A stretch of 64,000 nt of DNA from Rariloculus sp965263005 (GTDB taxonomy: Bacteria > Pseudomonadota > Gammaproteobacteria > Steroidobacterales > Rariloculaceae): positions 4,186,577 to 4,250,576 of the forward strand of contig NZ_OZ253579.1 in the NCBI RefSeq assembly GCF_965263005.1. Reading direction: 5' to 3'. Shown piece by piece: positions 8,598 through 17,286 of the stretch. The first letter of the stretch is position 1; each line of letters begins with the position of its first letter. The notes under the pieces were generated by a model. It ran no database searches. It was not told the DNA's origin and saw only the letters and a list, made by a program, of their open reading frames with translations. A program made the position numbers and the translations under genes.

Positions 8598-9611
8598 ATG
8601 CACGATCCGATGGATACTCGTGACGACTTCGTCGACTCAGTCGGCAATACCCCGCTCATAAAACTGCGCAAGGCATCGGAACTTACCGGCTGCACGATAC
8701 TCGGCAAGGCCGAGTTCCTGAACCCGGGCGGATCGGTCAAGGACCGCGCCGCGAAGTACATCGTGCTCGACGCCGAGCGGCGCGGCCTGCTCGAGCCGGG
8801 CGGCCTGATCGTCGAGGGCACGGCCGGAAACACCGGCATAGGGCTCGCGCTGGTCGGAAACTCGCGCGGCTACCGCACGCTGATCCTCATGCCCGACACC
8901 CAGACCCAGGAAAAGAAGGACGCATTGAGGCTCTGCGGCGCCGAGCTCAGGGAAGTCCCCGCCGTACCCTACCGCAACCCGAACAACTACGTACACATCG
9001 CCGAGCGCACTGCCAGGGAGCTTGCCGCGAGCGCGCAGCACGGGGTGCTGTACGCCAACCAATGGGACAACGAGGCCAACCGGGACGGCCACATGGCCAG
9101 CACCGGGCCGGAGCTATGGGAACAGACCGGCGGCACCGTGGACGGGTTCACGTGCGCCGTCGGCACGGGCGGCACGCTCGCCGGCGTCGGCGCCTTTCTC
9201 AAGGACAAGAATCCCGGTATCGTCATTGCGGCTGCCGATCCGATGGGTGCGGCAATCCATAGCTGGATCAAGACCGGCGAGCTCGCATCGAGCGGCAGCT
9301 CGATCACGGAAGGCATCGGGCAGGGCCGCGTCACTGGAAACCTGGACGGTGCACAGATCGACGATTCCTACCAGATTCCCGACACCGAGATGCTGCCGGT
9401 CGTCTACGATCTGCTGCAGGACGAAGGTCTGCTGCTCGGCGGCTCAAGCGGCATCAACGTTGCGGGCGCAATCAGGTTGGCCCGCGATCTGGGCCCCGGC
9501 AAGACGATCGTGACCGTGCTCTGCGACTCGGGGTCGCGTTATCAGTCGAAACTGTTCAATCCCGATTTCCTTCGCTCGCTGGACCTGCCTCCGCCGCCCT
9601 GGCTCGTATAG
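8598..9611 (+). CDS. cysK: Cysteine synthase A (O-acetylserine sulfhydrylase)
   Basis: A 337-residue PLP enzyme of the cysteine synthase/cystathionine beta-synthase family, converting O-acetylserine and sulfide to cysteine in the cytoplasm. The PLP lysine lies in NPGGSVKDRAA, the asparagine loop in EGTAGNTGIGLA, and the phosphate loop in VGTGGTLAGV. The C-terminal LCDSGSRYQSKLFN is also typical. Length fits the family. Met5 is an alternative start; no strong ribosome binding site distinguishes them. Two further Cys/Met-metabolism PLP enzymes lie 4-7 kb downstream. Its 3' end overlaps a convergent lipoprotein gene by 56 bp. Confidence 0.92.
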   Translation: MHDPMDTRDDFVDSVGNTPLIKLRKASELTGCTILGKAEFLNPGGSVKDRAAKYIVLDAERRGLLEPGGLIVEGTAGNTGIGLALVGNSRGYRTLILMPDTQTQEKKDALRLCGAELREVPAVPYRNPNNYVHIAERTARELAASAQHGVLYANQWDNEANRDGHMASTGPELWEQTGGTVDGFTCAVGTGGTLAGVGAFLKDKNPGIVIAAADPMGAAIHSWIKTGELASSGSSITEGIGQGRVTGNLDGAQIDDSYQIPDTEMLPVVYDLLQDEGLLLGGSSGINVAGAIRLARDLGPGKTIVTVLCDSGSRYQSKLFNPDFLRSLDLPPPPWLV

Positions 9612-10062
9612 CCGGGCTTCCGTGCAACCGATCGAGAACGGAGCGGGCGTCGGCGGCGGCGCTTTCGCAGTGCGGCGTGCGGCGCGAGGCCCTCGATCCG
9701 CGGACCCAGCCGGGCCGTCGCCCATCGCGGCGCGCCGCCGCGATGTCGTTGAGAACCGCACATTCGATCAGCAGCGACTCCTCTGCTGCCTCAAGCGCTC
9801 GCCGGTCCCGGTCGCTCAAATCTTCAGCGTCGGTCGCAAATGCGATCTCGGTCAAGAGCTCGTTCTGCTCCCTGAATACGGCTTCCATGTAGGTACGCAA
9901 TTCCTCGCTCGCGATCGACAGGCGCTGACCGCCGGCCGTGGTGACGCCCGTGCAGCCGACAAGTGCGAGGGCGAGCAATGGAGCCAGGGTCCTGCCGGCA
10001 CCCGCGCGCCTCGCCGCTCTCGGTGCGACCGCGGGCTTTTGCCACGGGCTGCCAGTGCTCAT
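9556..10062 (-). CDS. Small lipoprotein with a repeat-derived N-terminus
   Basis: A 168-residue lipoprotein: residues 30-36 give the lipobox LVGC after LAPLLALALVG. The mature part is helical (EELRTYMEAVFREQNELL, LLIECAVLNDIAAARRDGR) with a Cys pair, function unknown. The unusually long signal n-region (SPWQKPAVAPRAARRAG) is translated from a half copy of the interspersed repeat (10006-10053). The start ATG at 10062 lies just outside the repeat. The 3' end overlaps cysK by 56 bp, convergent. The ancestral start may have been lost when the repeat arrived; the frame itself is intact. Confidence 0.7.
   Translation of the reverse strand: MSTGSPWQKPAVAPRAARRAGAGRTLAPLLALALVGCTGVTTAGGQRLSIASEELRTYMEAVFREQNELLTEIAFATDAEDLSDRDRRALEAAEESLLIECAVLNDIAAARRDGRRPGWVRGSRASRRTPHCESAAADARSVLDRLHGSPAIRARAAEAGPASEGNRD
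10006..10053 (+). repeat. Half copy of the interspersed TIR element (right arm only)
   Basis: The sequence GCGCCTCGCCGCTCTCGGTG continues through GCGGGCTTTTGCCACGGGCTGCCA and matches the right 48-50 bp of the full element (consensus GCCTCGCCGGTCTCGGTGCG, ending TTTTGCCACGGGCTGCTA). No left arm is present. It lies entirely inside the coding sequence of the lipoprotein at 9556-10062, on the opposite strand, and encodes residues 4-19 of it. Confidence 0.85.
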
Positions 10063-10163
10063 GGAGGATGCTCCGGGTGACAAAGCATGGATCGGCGATG
10101 CTCCGCGATTATCGATCCGCCTGCAACTGCAGACTTCGGCATGTGCGATAATCCCGCGCCGAA

Positions 10164-12194
10164 ATGCGAACTCCCCAAGCCGACATCGCCGTTTCACCCC
10201 CGAGGGAGCGCCAGCCGTTGCTCGATCAGGCGATCGCGACCGCCATGGCGTGGCTCGATCGGAAACAGACCGAGGAAGGGTTCTGGGTCGGAATGCTCGA
10301 ATCGAGCTATTGCATCGAAGCGGAGTGGCTGTTGGCCATGCACTTCCTCGGTTACGACCATCCGCGCAAGACCGGTCTCGTCGCCAAGCTGCTGGCCGGC
10401 CAACGTCCCGACGGCGCCTGGGAGAGCTATTACGAAGCGCCGAGCGGCGACATAAACAGCACTGTGGAGTGTTACGCGGCGCTCAGGTGCGCGGGCATGC
10501 CGGCCGACGCCGAGCCGCTCGTACGTGCCCGGCAGTGGATCTCAACTCACGGCGGTCTTCGCAAGATTCGCGTCTTCACCCGTTACTGGCTCGCACTGAT
10601 CGGCGAATGGCCCTGGGATCAGACGCCCAACCTCCCTCCCGAGATCATCGCGAACCCGAAATGGTTTCCGTTCAATATCTACAACTTTTCAAGCTGGGCG
10701 CGCGCGACGCTGCTGCCGCTCGCCGTGCTCTCGGCGCACCGGCCCGTCAGGCCGCTGCCGGCGGACCGGCGGCTCGACGAGCTATTCCCCGACGGACGCG
10801 ACCGCATGGACTACCGGCTGCCGCACGACCAACCGCTATTCTCGTTCAAACGGCTGTTTCTCGTCACCGACCGGCTGCTGCACTGGTACCAGAACGTCGG
10901 CCTCACGCCGGGCAGAAAGTTCGCGATCAAGCCCTGCCTGGAATGGATCGTGCGGCATCAGGACGCCGACGGCGCGTGGGGCGGAATCCAGCCGCCGTGG
11001 ATCTACAGCCTCATGGCGCTCAACGTTGAAGGGTACCCCCTGAAACATCCCGTGATCGCGAAAGGCCTGTCTGCGCTCGATGCGCACTGGTCGTACGAAC
11101 GAGACGGCTCGCTGCATATCCAGGCGAGCGAATCGCCTGTCTGGGACACCTGGCTGTCGCTGCTCGCGATGCGGGACTGCGAGCGCGACTTTACCCCGGG
11201 CATGCAGCGGGCGCTCGATTGGCTGCTCGACAACGAAGTGACCTATCGGGGCGACTGGGCGCAGCAGAACAAGCACCTCGAGCCCGGCGGCTGGACATTC
11301 GAGCGCAGCAATTTTCATTATCCGGACATCGACGACACGGCTGTTGCGCTCTGCGTGCTAGCCCGTCTGCCCATGCGCCTGCGCAACAAGCCGCGGGTCA
11401 AAGCGGCGCTCGACCGGGCCGTAACGTGGACGCTGGGCATGCAGTCAAGCAATGGCGGCTGGGCGTCGTTCGACCGAAACAACGACAAGCTCGTCATCAC
11501 GATGATCCCGTTCAGCGATTTCGGCGAAGCGCTCGATCCGCCGTCCGCCGACGTCACGGCGCACGTGATCGAGGCCCTCGCGCTGCTCGGCTACGCGCGT
11601 TCGGAACCCGCGATCGAGAAGGCTTACCGCTTCCTGCGCGAGGAGCAAGAGCACGACGGTCCGTGGTTCGGCCGCTGGGGCGTGAACTACATCTACGGTA
11701 CGGCGGCCGTGCTGCCGGCGCTCGCCGCGATCGGTGAGGACATGCGCGCGGACTACGTTCGACGTGCCGCGGAATGGCTCGTCGAGCACCAGAACTCCGA
11801 CGGCGGCTGGGGCGAGACCTGCGCGTCCTACATGGACGAGGCGCTGCGCGGCCAGGGTCCGAGCACGGCCTCGCAGACGGCATGGAGCCTCATCGCGCTG
11901 CTCGCGACAGGGAATCGCGACTACGGCGCTGCCGTGCGCCGGGGTCTCGCTCACCTGATCGAAACGCAGCGCGAGGATGGCACGTGGGATGAACTCCACT
12001 ACACCGGCACAGGTTTCCCCGGCTACGGTTTCGGCGCGCGCATCGACTTTCGGGACGAGCGAACGCGACGCCGGATCGCCCAGGGCACCGAGCTGCAGCG
12101 CGGCTTCATGATCAACTACAACCTCTACCGCCACTACTTTCCACTGATGGCCATGGGCCGTGCCCGGAACTACTTTCGCGGCCTTGAGCGCTAA
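10164..12194 (+). CDS. shc: Squalene-hopene cyclase
   Basis: A 676-residue terpene cyclase that turns squalene into hopene, the first committed step to hopanoids, at the inner membrane. The catalytic acid motif DxDD appears as DIDDTA at residues 388-393, and several QW repeats are visible (QRPDGAWE, QDADGAWGG, QSSNGGWASF, QNSDGGWGET, QREDGTWDE). The C-terminal GTGFPGYGFGARIDF with YNLYRHYFP is typical. Length matches the family. No other hopanoid gene (hpnC/D/E, hpnH) is nearby. The ATG has no obvious ribosome binding site. Confidence 0.96.
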   Translation: MRTPQADIAVSPPRERQPLLDQAIATAMAWLDRKQTEEGFWVGMLESSYCIEAEWLLAMHFLGYDHPRKTGLVAKLLAGQRPDGAWESYYEAPSGDINSTVECYAALRCAGMPADAEPLVRARQWISTHGGLRKIRVFTRYWLALIGEWPWDQTPNLPPEIIANPKWFPFNIYNFSSWARATLLPLAVLSAHRPVRPLPADRRLDELFPDGRDRMDYRLPHDQPLFSFKRLFLVTDRLLHWYQNVGLTPGRKFAIKPCLEWIVRHQDADGAWGGIQPPWIYSLMALNVEGYPLKHPVIAKGLSALDAHWSYERDGSLHIQASESPVWDTWLSLLAMRDCERDFTPGMQRALDWLLDNEVTYRGDWAQQNKHLEPGGWTFERSNFHYPDIDDTAVALCVLARLPMRLRNKPRVKAALDRAVTWTLGMQSSNGGWASFDRNNDKLVITMIPFSDFGEALDPPSADVTAHVIEALALLGYARSEPAIEKAYRFLREEQEHDGPWFGRWGVNYIYGTAAVLPALAAIGEDMRADYVRRAAEWLVEHQNSDGGWGETCASYMDEALRGQGPSTASQTAWSLIALLATGNRDYGAAVRRGLAHLIETQREDGTWDELHYTGTGFPGYGFGARIDFRDERTRRRIAQGTELQRGFMINYNLYRHYFPLMAMGRARNYFRGLER

Positions 12195-12289
12195 GCCGCA
12201 GCCCTCCGGGCGCTCGGGCAGCGTTCACGCCCGGGACCCCACGCACGCCTGGTGAAGCAGGAACGCCAGGCACAAGGAGAGCGATCGAC

Positions 12290-12994
12290 GTGAGTGAAGC
12301 AACGGCGGTAGTCGTCGGCGTCGGACCCGGTCTCGGCTCGGCGTTGGTCGACGCGTTTGCCAACGAGGACTACACCGTCTTCGCCGCGGCGCGCGGCGCG
12401 ACGAAGATCGCGGGTATCGGCAAACCACGCGACTCGGGCCGCGTCATCGCGTTCGACTGCGACGCCAGCGTGCCCGAGCAGGTCGATGCGCTGTTTCGTG
12501 CCATCGACCGCCACGGTCCACTTCGCCTCGCGGTATTCAATGCTGGCGCGTTCGCGCGCGGCGACGTCGTCGGTACCGATCCTGCGCAGTTCGAGCGCTG
12601 TTGGCGTGTCGGCTGCTTCGCCGGCTTCCTCGTCGGCCAGGCCGCGGCACGCGCGATGATCGAGCACCGCAGAGGCACGATAGTCTTTACCGGTGCGACC
12701 GCATCGCTTCGCGGCAGCGCAGGCTTCGTCAATCTAGCCTCCCCGAAATTCGCGCTCAGAGCGGTGGCGCAAAGCATGGCGCGCGAACTCGGCCCGAAAG
12801 GTATCCATGTGGCGCACGCGATCATCGACGGACAGATTCATTCCGAACGCTACTCACATCTGCTCGATGAACGCGGCCCGGAATCGCTGCTTGAACCCGC
12901 CGCGATCGCGGACGCCTACGTGAGGCTCCACCGCCAGCCGCGAAACGCCTGGACGCACGAACTGGATCTACGCCCGTTCGTGGAGAAATTCTGA
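12290..12994 (+). CDS. SDR-family protein lacking the catalytic tyrosine
   Basis: A 234-residue short-chain dehydrogenase/reductase-like protein. It begins at GTG, preceded by a strong AAGGAGAG. The cofactor loop is GVGPGLG (residues 10-16) and the NAG motif is FNAGAF. The active-site YxxxK is changed: the lysine is present in LASPKFALRAVAQ, but the residue four positions earlier is Leu, not Tyr. This departs from classical SDR chemistry, although a related group with (F/L)xxxK exists. It follows shc by 95 bp on the same strand. Substrate unknown. Confidence 0.8.
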   Translation: MSEATAVVVGVGPGLGSALVDAFANEDYTVFAAARGATKIAGIGKPRDSGRVIAFDCDASVPEQVDALFRAIDRHGPLRLAVFNAGAFARGDVVGTDPAQFERCWRVGCFAGFLVGQAAARAMIEHRRGTIVFTGATASLRGSAGFVNLASPKFALRAVAQSMARELGPKGIHVAHAIIDGQIHSERYSHLLDERGPESLLEPAAIADAYVRLHRQPRNAWTHELDLRPFVEKF

Positions 12995-13030
12995 CGCTTG
13001 CGCTCTGGCCGCTCGACGCCCGGGCCCGGT

Positions 13031-14200
13031 TCAGGCGAAGACTTTCCGAAAAGCCTGCTCCAAATCGGCGGTCAGATCGTCGATGTGCTCGATGCCGACC
13101 GCCAGGCGCACGGTGCAATCCCGGATGCGGGCCTGCGCCGCTTCCTCAGCGCTCAGGTCGCCGCCCTGATAGAGATCGACGGGCGAAACGAGCGACTCGG
13201 TCGAGCCGAGACTCGCCGCCGTCGCGAAGAGCTCGAGCGCGTCGATGAATGCCCAGGTCTGCGCCTTGTCAGCGCGCAGGTCGAAGCTAAGCACGCCCCC
13301 GAAATCGTCCATCTGCCGCGCGGCGAGCGCATGACCCGGATGGTCGGGGAGCCCGGGATAGAAGACTCGCTCCACCTCTTCGCGTTGGCTCAGGAACTCG
13401 GCAACCGCCTGAGCGTTCTCGGAGTGGCGCCTGTAACGCAGGTAGTAGGTCTTCAGTCCTCTGAGCATGAGAAAAGATACGCCGGGATCCATCGTCGAAC
13501 CCATATTCACCGCCAGCCGCCGCAATGCCGCGATGCGCTCGGTGCTGCCGATGACCATTCCACCCAACGTGTCGCCGTGACCGCCGCCGTACTTCGTCAT
13601 GCTGTGGACGTAGTAGTCGATTTCGAAACGGCCGTGACTGTGCAAACCCGCGAACGTGTTGTCGAGCACGGTCGTCACACCGTGCCGCTTCGCGAGCGCG
13701 ACGAGCTCGGCGATGTCAGGCACGAGCATCATCGGATTGGTTGGCGACTCGAACAGCACGAGCTTGGTGTCTTCCCTGGCGAACGTCCGCTCGATTCCCT
13801 CCCGATCCTCGATGCCGAGCATCGTGAATTCGATACCGAAGCGCGGCAATAGCTCCCGCACCGCAACCCGCGACGGCCGGTAGGTCTCGGTGAAGATGAC
13901 GATGCGATCCCCGCATGCGAGATTGCCGAGCAGCGCCAGCCAGATCGAAGCCATGCCCGTAGCAACCGCGATAGCGTCGTCGCGATCCTGAAGCTCCGCG
14001 GCGAGCAACTCCAACTGACGCGTCGTCGGATTCGCGTCTCGCGAATAGTCGAAGCCATGGGCACTCGCCTCGGCGCCGAGCGATGCCTCGATCGTCGGAT
14101 ACGTGAACTTTACCGACCTGTAGATCGGGCTCACGACCGGAGTATTGCCCTTGGGCAACGCCACCTGGGGCTGATGAGTGACAAGGGTCTCTTTCTTCAT
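13031..14200 (-). CDS. Cystathionine gamma-synthase-family PLP enzyme
   Basis: A 389-residue enzyme of the Cys/Met-metabolism PLP family. Landmarks: YSRDANPTTRQLE near the N-terminus, TGMASIWLALL, DNTFAGLHSHGRFEID, and the PLP lysine in VHSMTKYGGGHGD. The C-terminal SLGSTESLVSP is the substrate-binding end. The ATG at 14200 has GAGAG upstream; a GTG at 14215 overlaps the stop of the MOSC gene (GTGA) and may be used instead. The family includes cystathionine synthases, lyases and methionine gamma-lyase; sequence alone does not decide. It is coupled to the MOSC gene upstream. Confidence 0.88.
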   Translation of the reverse strand: MKKETLVTHQPQVALPKGNTPVVSPIYRSVKFTYPTIEASLGAEASAHGFDYSRDANPTTRQLELLAAELQDRDDAIAVATGMASIWLALLGNLACGDRIVIFTETYRPSRVAVRELLPRFGIEFTMLGIEDREGIERTFAREDTKLVLFESPTNPMMLVPDIAELVALAKRHGVTTVLDNTFAGLHSHGRFEIDYYVHSMTKYGGGHGDTLGGMVIGSTERIAALRRLAVNMGSTMDPGVSFLMLRGLKTYYLRYRRHSENAQAVAEFLSQREEVERVFYPGLPDHPGHALAARQMDDFGGVLSFDLRADKAQTWAFIDALELFATAASLGSTESLVSPVDLYQGGDLSAEEAAQARIRDCTVRLAVGIEHIDDLTADLEQAFRKVFA

Positions 14201-14211
14201 TCGTTGTGCTC

Positions 14212-15009
14212 TCACAGGATCTCGACCTCATTCCCGACCCGGATTTCGCCGAGCTTCCGTGGAATGAGGTTTTGACCGAACATTACCGGACCGTTGACAC
14301 GCCGATAGGTCTTGAGCGTCTCGAGCGGCTCTCCGCGCTCGTCGCGCACGCCCGTGTCGGGGTCAACGGTCGTCAAGATACATCGGGAACACTGCCAGGC
14401 CACGTCGAATTCGGCTTCACCGACACGAATGCGGCCCCAGCCGTCCTCGTCGTAAGCGTTGTCGGCCGTCACGACAAGGTTGGGCCGGAAACGCCGGATC
14501 GACACGGCCTCGGCGAGACGGGCGTTGAGATCGGCGAGCGAAGCCTCGGAAATCAACAGCAGCGGCGCGCCGTCGGCAAAGCTGACCTCGTCATCGAAAT
14601 GTGCGCTTCGATGGCGAACCGCGCGATGATGATGCTCGGCCATGTAAGCGAGCCCGCAGTCCATGCCCATGAACCGCGTGAACCAGCGGTTGATCTCGGG
14701 GCCCGCGAGGTGCGCATCGAGCGCGTCGCGTTGGACCCTGACCTGGCAGTCGCGAGCGCTTTCGAGCTCGCGCGGCAGCGTGAGCGCATCCTGGCCCGGC
14801 ACCTCGACTAGATAACCGTCCCCGGTCTGGCGCACGCTTATCGATGCCATCCGCGGCTGCTCCCGCTGCGTTACGAATCGCCCCTTGGCGTCTACGAGCA
14901 TGAAGCGCCGGTCGCAGGCCAAACCGCGCTGCTCGACAACCGCACTCGGCAGCGAAATGCCCCGGCAAGACTTGATGGGGTAGATCGAGATGTCGGTGAC
15001 CCGAGGCAT
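14212..15009 (-). CDS. MOSC domain protein (YcbX-like)
   Basis: A 265-residue protein with the MOSC N-terminal beta-barrel (IYPIKSCRGISL, residues 8-20; CDRRFMLVD) and the C-terminal MOSC domain, in which CSRCILTTVDPDTG carries the conserved cysteine. RPNLVV and VNGPVMFGQNL are also family motifs. MOSC proteins bind molybdenum cofactor or carry sulfur; E. coli YcbX acts in reductive detoxification of N-hydroxylated compounds. It sits between two PLP sulfur-amino-acid enzymes. Its start codon is only four bases from an interspersed element, which therefore supplies its leader. Confidence 0.88.
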   Translation of the reverse strand: MPRVTDISIYPIKSCRGISLPSAVVEQRGLACDRRFMLVDAKGRFVTQREQPRMASISVRQTGDGYLVEVPGQDALTLPRELESARDCQVRVQRDALDAHLAGPEINRWFTRFMGMDCGLAYMAEHHHRAVRHRSAHFDDEVSFADGAPLLLISEASLADLNARLAEAVSIRRFRPNLVVTADNAYDEDGWGRIRVGEAEFDVAWQCSRCILTTVDPDTGVRDERGEPLETLKTYRRVNGPVMFGQNLIPRKLGEIRVGNEVEIL

Positions 15010-15013
15010 CGCC

Positions 15014-15176
15014 TAGCAGCCCGTGGCGCAACCCCGCCTCGCACCGGGACCGGCGAAGCACCCGCCTGACAAGGCGCGAGGAGCGAAAATATTGAACATA
15101 GTTGAGCGACGAGCAAGGCAGCTCAGGCGGGATGCATCGTCGGTCGAATGCAGTGGGGCCATTGCCACGGGTTGCT
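15014..15176 (-). repeat. Interspersed TIR element, copy 1 (163 bp)
   Basis: The left end TAGCAGCCCGTGGCGCAACC and right end GGCCATTGCCACGGGTTGCT form the terminal inverted repeat. The internal motif GATGCATCGTCGGTCGAATG is shared with the other copies; the AT-rich core AATATTGAACATAG belongs to the subfamily also seen at 21571. It fills the gap between the MOSC start (15009) and the next gene's stop (15180) almost exactly. Orientation is reversed relative to the copies at 21571, 29482, 47175 and 61531. Confidence 0.9.
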
Positions 15177-15179
15177 CGA

Positions 15180-16331
15180 TCAGATGCGCTGCAACGCGCC
15201 GCTCAAGTCGTCAATCAGATCTTCAACGTCTTCGAGCCCGACCGACAGCCGTACGAGGCCGTCGGTGATCCCGACCCGCTCGCGCTCGGCCTGTTCGACA
15301 TCGGCATGTGTCATCGTCGCGGGATGGGTAATCAAGGTCTCCACCGAGCCCAGATTCTCCGCGAGCGTGCATAGCCTGACTGAATCCATGAGCCGCTTGC
15401 CTGCTTCGACTCCGCCGTCGACCTCAAACCACAGCATCGCGCCGAATCCGCTGGCCTGCCTTCCTGCGAGCTCGTGCTGCGGGAACGATTCAAGTCCCGG
15501 ATAGAATGCGCGCGTCACCTTCGGATGCGATGCGAGGAACTCGGCGATCGCCTGGGCATTCGCCGACTGCCGCTCCAACCGAATCGACAGCGTCTTGGTC
15601 CCCTGCAAGGTCAGCCAAGCCACCCATGGCGACATGATGACACCGCCGGCGTTCTGCACGAAACGCATCTTCTCGTCGAGCTTGTCGCTATCGGCGATCA
15701 CGGCGCCGCCGACCGTGGCATTGTGGCCGTCGAAATACTTGGTCGTGCTGTGGACAGAAATGTTGGCGCCGAGCTCGAGCGGACGCTGATAGAAAGGCGT
15801 CAGGAACGTATTGTCGACCGCATGCGGAATACCATGCCGGTTCGCGATTTCTGAGATGGCAGCGATGTCGGTCAGCTTCAAGGTCGGGTTGGCCGGTGTC
15901 TCGGTCAGGATCAATCGCGTGTTGTCCCTGACCGCAGCGCGCACGGCGTCGGGGTCTGCCGTGTTGACGAATGAGAATTCAACGCCGTAGCGCCGATAGA
16001 CGGTCGTACACAGGCGGTACGTTCCGCCATAGGCGACATCTGAGATGATTGCGTGGTCGCCGCCGCTCAGGCATGCCTGGATGACGGCCTGAATCGCCGC
16101 CATGCCGGTCGCATAGCACGTGCACGCGGCGCCGTTCTCGAGCACGGTGAGCTTCTGTTCAAGGGCCTGCACGGTCGGATTGCCGCTGCGCGAGTACGAA
16201 TAGCCCTTGGACAGGTATTCGTCGACCGAGTCCTGGACAAACGTCGTCGTTTGATAGACCGGCGTGAGGATCGACCCCGTCACGGGGTCGGGCTCGACGC
16301 CCGCGTGGATTTGCTTTGTCGAAAAGCCCAT
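15180..16331 (-). CDS. Cystathionine gamma-synthase / gamma-lyase family enzyme
   Basis: A 383-residue PLP enzyme opening MGFSTKQIHAGVEPDPVTGS, as in cystathionine gamma-synthases and gamma-lyases. Landmarks: TPVYQTTTFVQ, YSRSGNPTVQALE, YATGMAAIQAV, DNTFLTPFYQRPLELGA, and the PLP lysine in SVHSTTKYFDGH. The C-terminal SLGSVETLITHPATMTHA fits both activities. The ATG at 16331 is chosen because GGAGA lies a few bases upstream and homologues start there; a longer open frame to 16445 is spurious. With cysK it could complete a transsulfuration route. Confidence 0.9.
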   Translation of the reverse strand: MGFSTKQIHAGVEPDPVTGSILTPVYQTTTFVQDSVDEYLSKGYSYSRSGNPTVQALEQKLTVLENGAACTCYATGMAAIQAVIQACLSGGDHAIISDVAYGGTYRLCTTVYRRYGVEFSFVNTADPDAVRAAVRDNTRLILTETPANPTLKLTDIAAISEIANRHGIPHAVDNTFLTPFYQRPLELGANISVHSTTKYFDGHNATVGGAVIADSDKLDEKMRFVQNAGGVIMSPWVAWLTLQGTKTLSIRLERQSANAQAIAEFLASHPKVTRAFYPGLESFPQHELAGRQASGFGAMLWFEVDGGVEAGKRLMDSVRLCTLAENLGSVETLITHPATMTHADVEQAERERVGITDGLVRLSVGLEDVEDLIDDLSGALQRI

Positions 16332-16664
16332 CGGCTTTCTCCGCGAACGCAGTGAGGCGCGAATGATACCGGAAAAGCGGCCGCAGCCCCGCGCCTCGCG
16401 CGAGCGCTCGTGCGTTCGTTTGAGCTTGCGGCCGCACAAGCGCACGCGCTCGGCCGAACCGGTCCCGCGCCAGTTCCCGTCCCGTAAACAAGACCCTGTT
16501 CAGCGCCTCCCGGCATGACTGCCGGCAAGGCATGGCTGCCGGCAAGGCGGGGCTGGCGGGGAATGGTGGGCTCAGTGCGAAGTGCCGCATCACAACCAGT
16601 AACCGTACCATTTGTGGGACGGGATACTTGAATGGTAGTTTTGCCCGACAGACGAGGTGAAACG
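16332..16664. other. Intergenic region with short repeats and a possible operator
   Basis: No gene is visible in this stretch between two divergent genes. It contains a short direct repeat CTGCCGGCAAGGC (twice within about 16518-16552). Nearer the plus-strand gene it carries a 7-bp perfect inverted repeat, listed separately. Both promoters are expected here. Confidence 0.6.
16606..16637. promoter_or_regulatory. Putative operator upstream of GFA-type gene
   Basis: TACCATT (16606-16612) and AATGGTA (16631-16637) form a perfect 7-bp inverted repeat with 18 bases between the arms, about 28 bp before the start codon of the GFA-family gene. The form suits a dimeric repressor overlapping the promoter. 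No regulator gene is adjacent, so this is a weak inference. Confidence 0.3.
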
Positions 16665-17159
16665 ATGCGACTCGATGGTTCCTGTCAGTGTGGGAAGGTA
16701 CGGTTCAAGCTCAGGTCCGCGCACCCGTACCCGTTCAATCTGTGCTATTGCGGGATCTGCAGGAAGACTGCGGGCGCCGGCGGCTTCGCGATCAATCTGA
16801 GCGGCGACTACGAGACGCTCGAGGTCGAAGGCCGCGAGCACATCACCGTCTACCAGGCGGAACTTGCCGATGCCGAGACGGGCAAGACGAGGACGAGCAG
16901 CGCCGAACGCAGCTTCTGCTCGATTTGCGGGAGCATGTTGTGGGCCTGGGCGCCCGATTGGCCCGAACTCGTCCATCCCTTCGCGTCGGCTGTCGATACG
17001 CCGTTGCCCACGCCGCCGGAGCGGACTCATCTGATGCTCGGCTCCAGGGCGGGCTGGGTAGGCGTGCGCGCCGATCCGCACGATCAGTTCTTCGAGCGTT
17101 ACCCGTCTGAGTCGATCGCCGCCTGGCATCAGCGCCTCGGCCTCGAGCGACCCGACTGA
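16665..17159 (+). CDS. GFA-family zinc protein (formaldehyde-activating-enzyme type)
   Basis: A 164-residue protein of the GFA/centromere-V family. The zinc-binding cysteines are visible: CQCGKV at 8-13, CYCGICRK at about 27-34, and CSICGSMLWAW near residue 86-96. The ATG at 16665 has GAGGTGA upstream. Family members bind glutathione or related thiols; some were described as glutathione-dependent formaldehyde-activating enzymes, but most are untested. A true formaldehyde-pathway gene (fghA) lies far away at 58857, so linkage is not shown here. Confidence 0.85.
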   Translation: MRLDGSCQCGKVRFKLRSAHPYPFNLCYCGICRKTAGAGGFAINLSGDYETLEVEGREHITVYQAELADAETGKTRTSSAERSFCSICGSMLWAWAPDWPELVHPFASAVDTPLPTPPERTHLMLGSRAGWVGVRADPHDQFFERYPSESIAAWHQRLGLERPD

Positions 17160-17286
17160 GCGGCCGCGAGTCCGCCCGTCGCCTCCTCGTCCTCGAGGCG
17201 CACGTGCCGGCCGGGGCTCGACCGCCTGAAAGACATGACCTGGCCGAGAGCGCGATCGGCACGGTGAAATCCGCTTATCATTGGGC

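Noticed and set aside
13031..16331. Two neighbouring PLP enzymes considered as a recent tandem duplication
   Set aside because: They share family motifs but differ widely in sequence (PLP sites VHSMTKYGGGHGD and SVHSTTKYFDGH) and are separated by a MOSC gene; old paralogues rather than a recent duplication.
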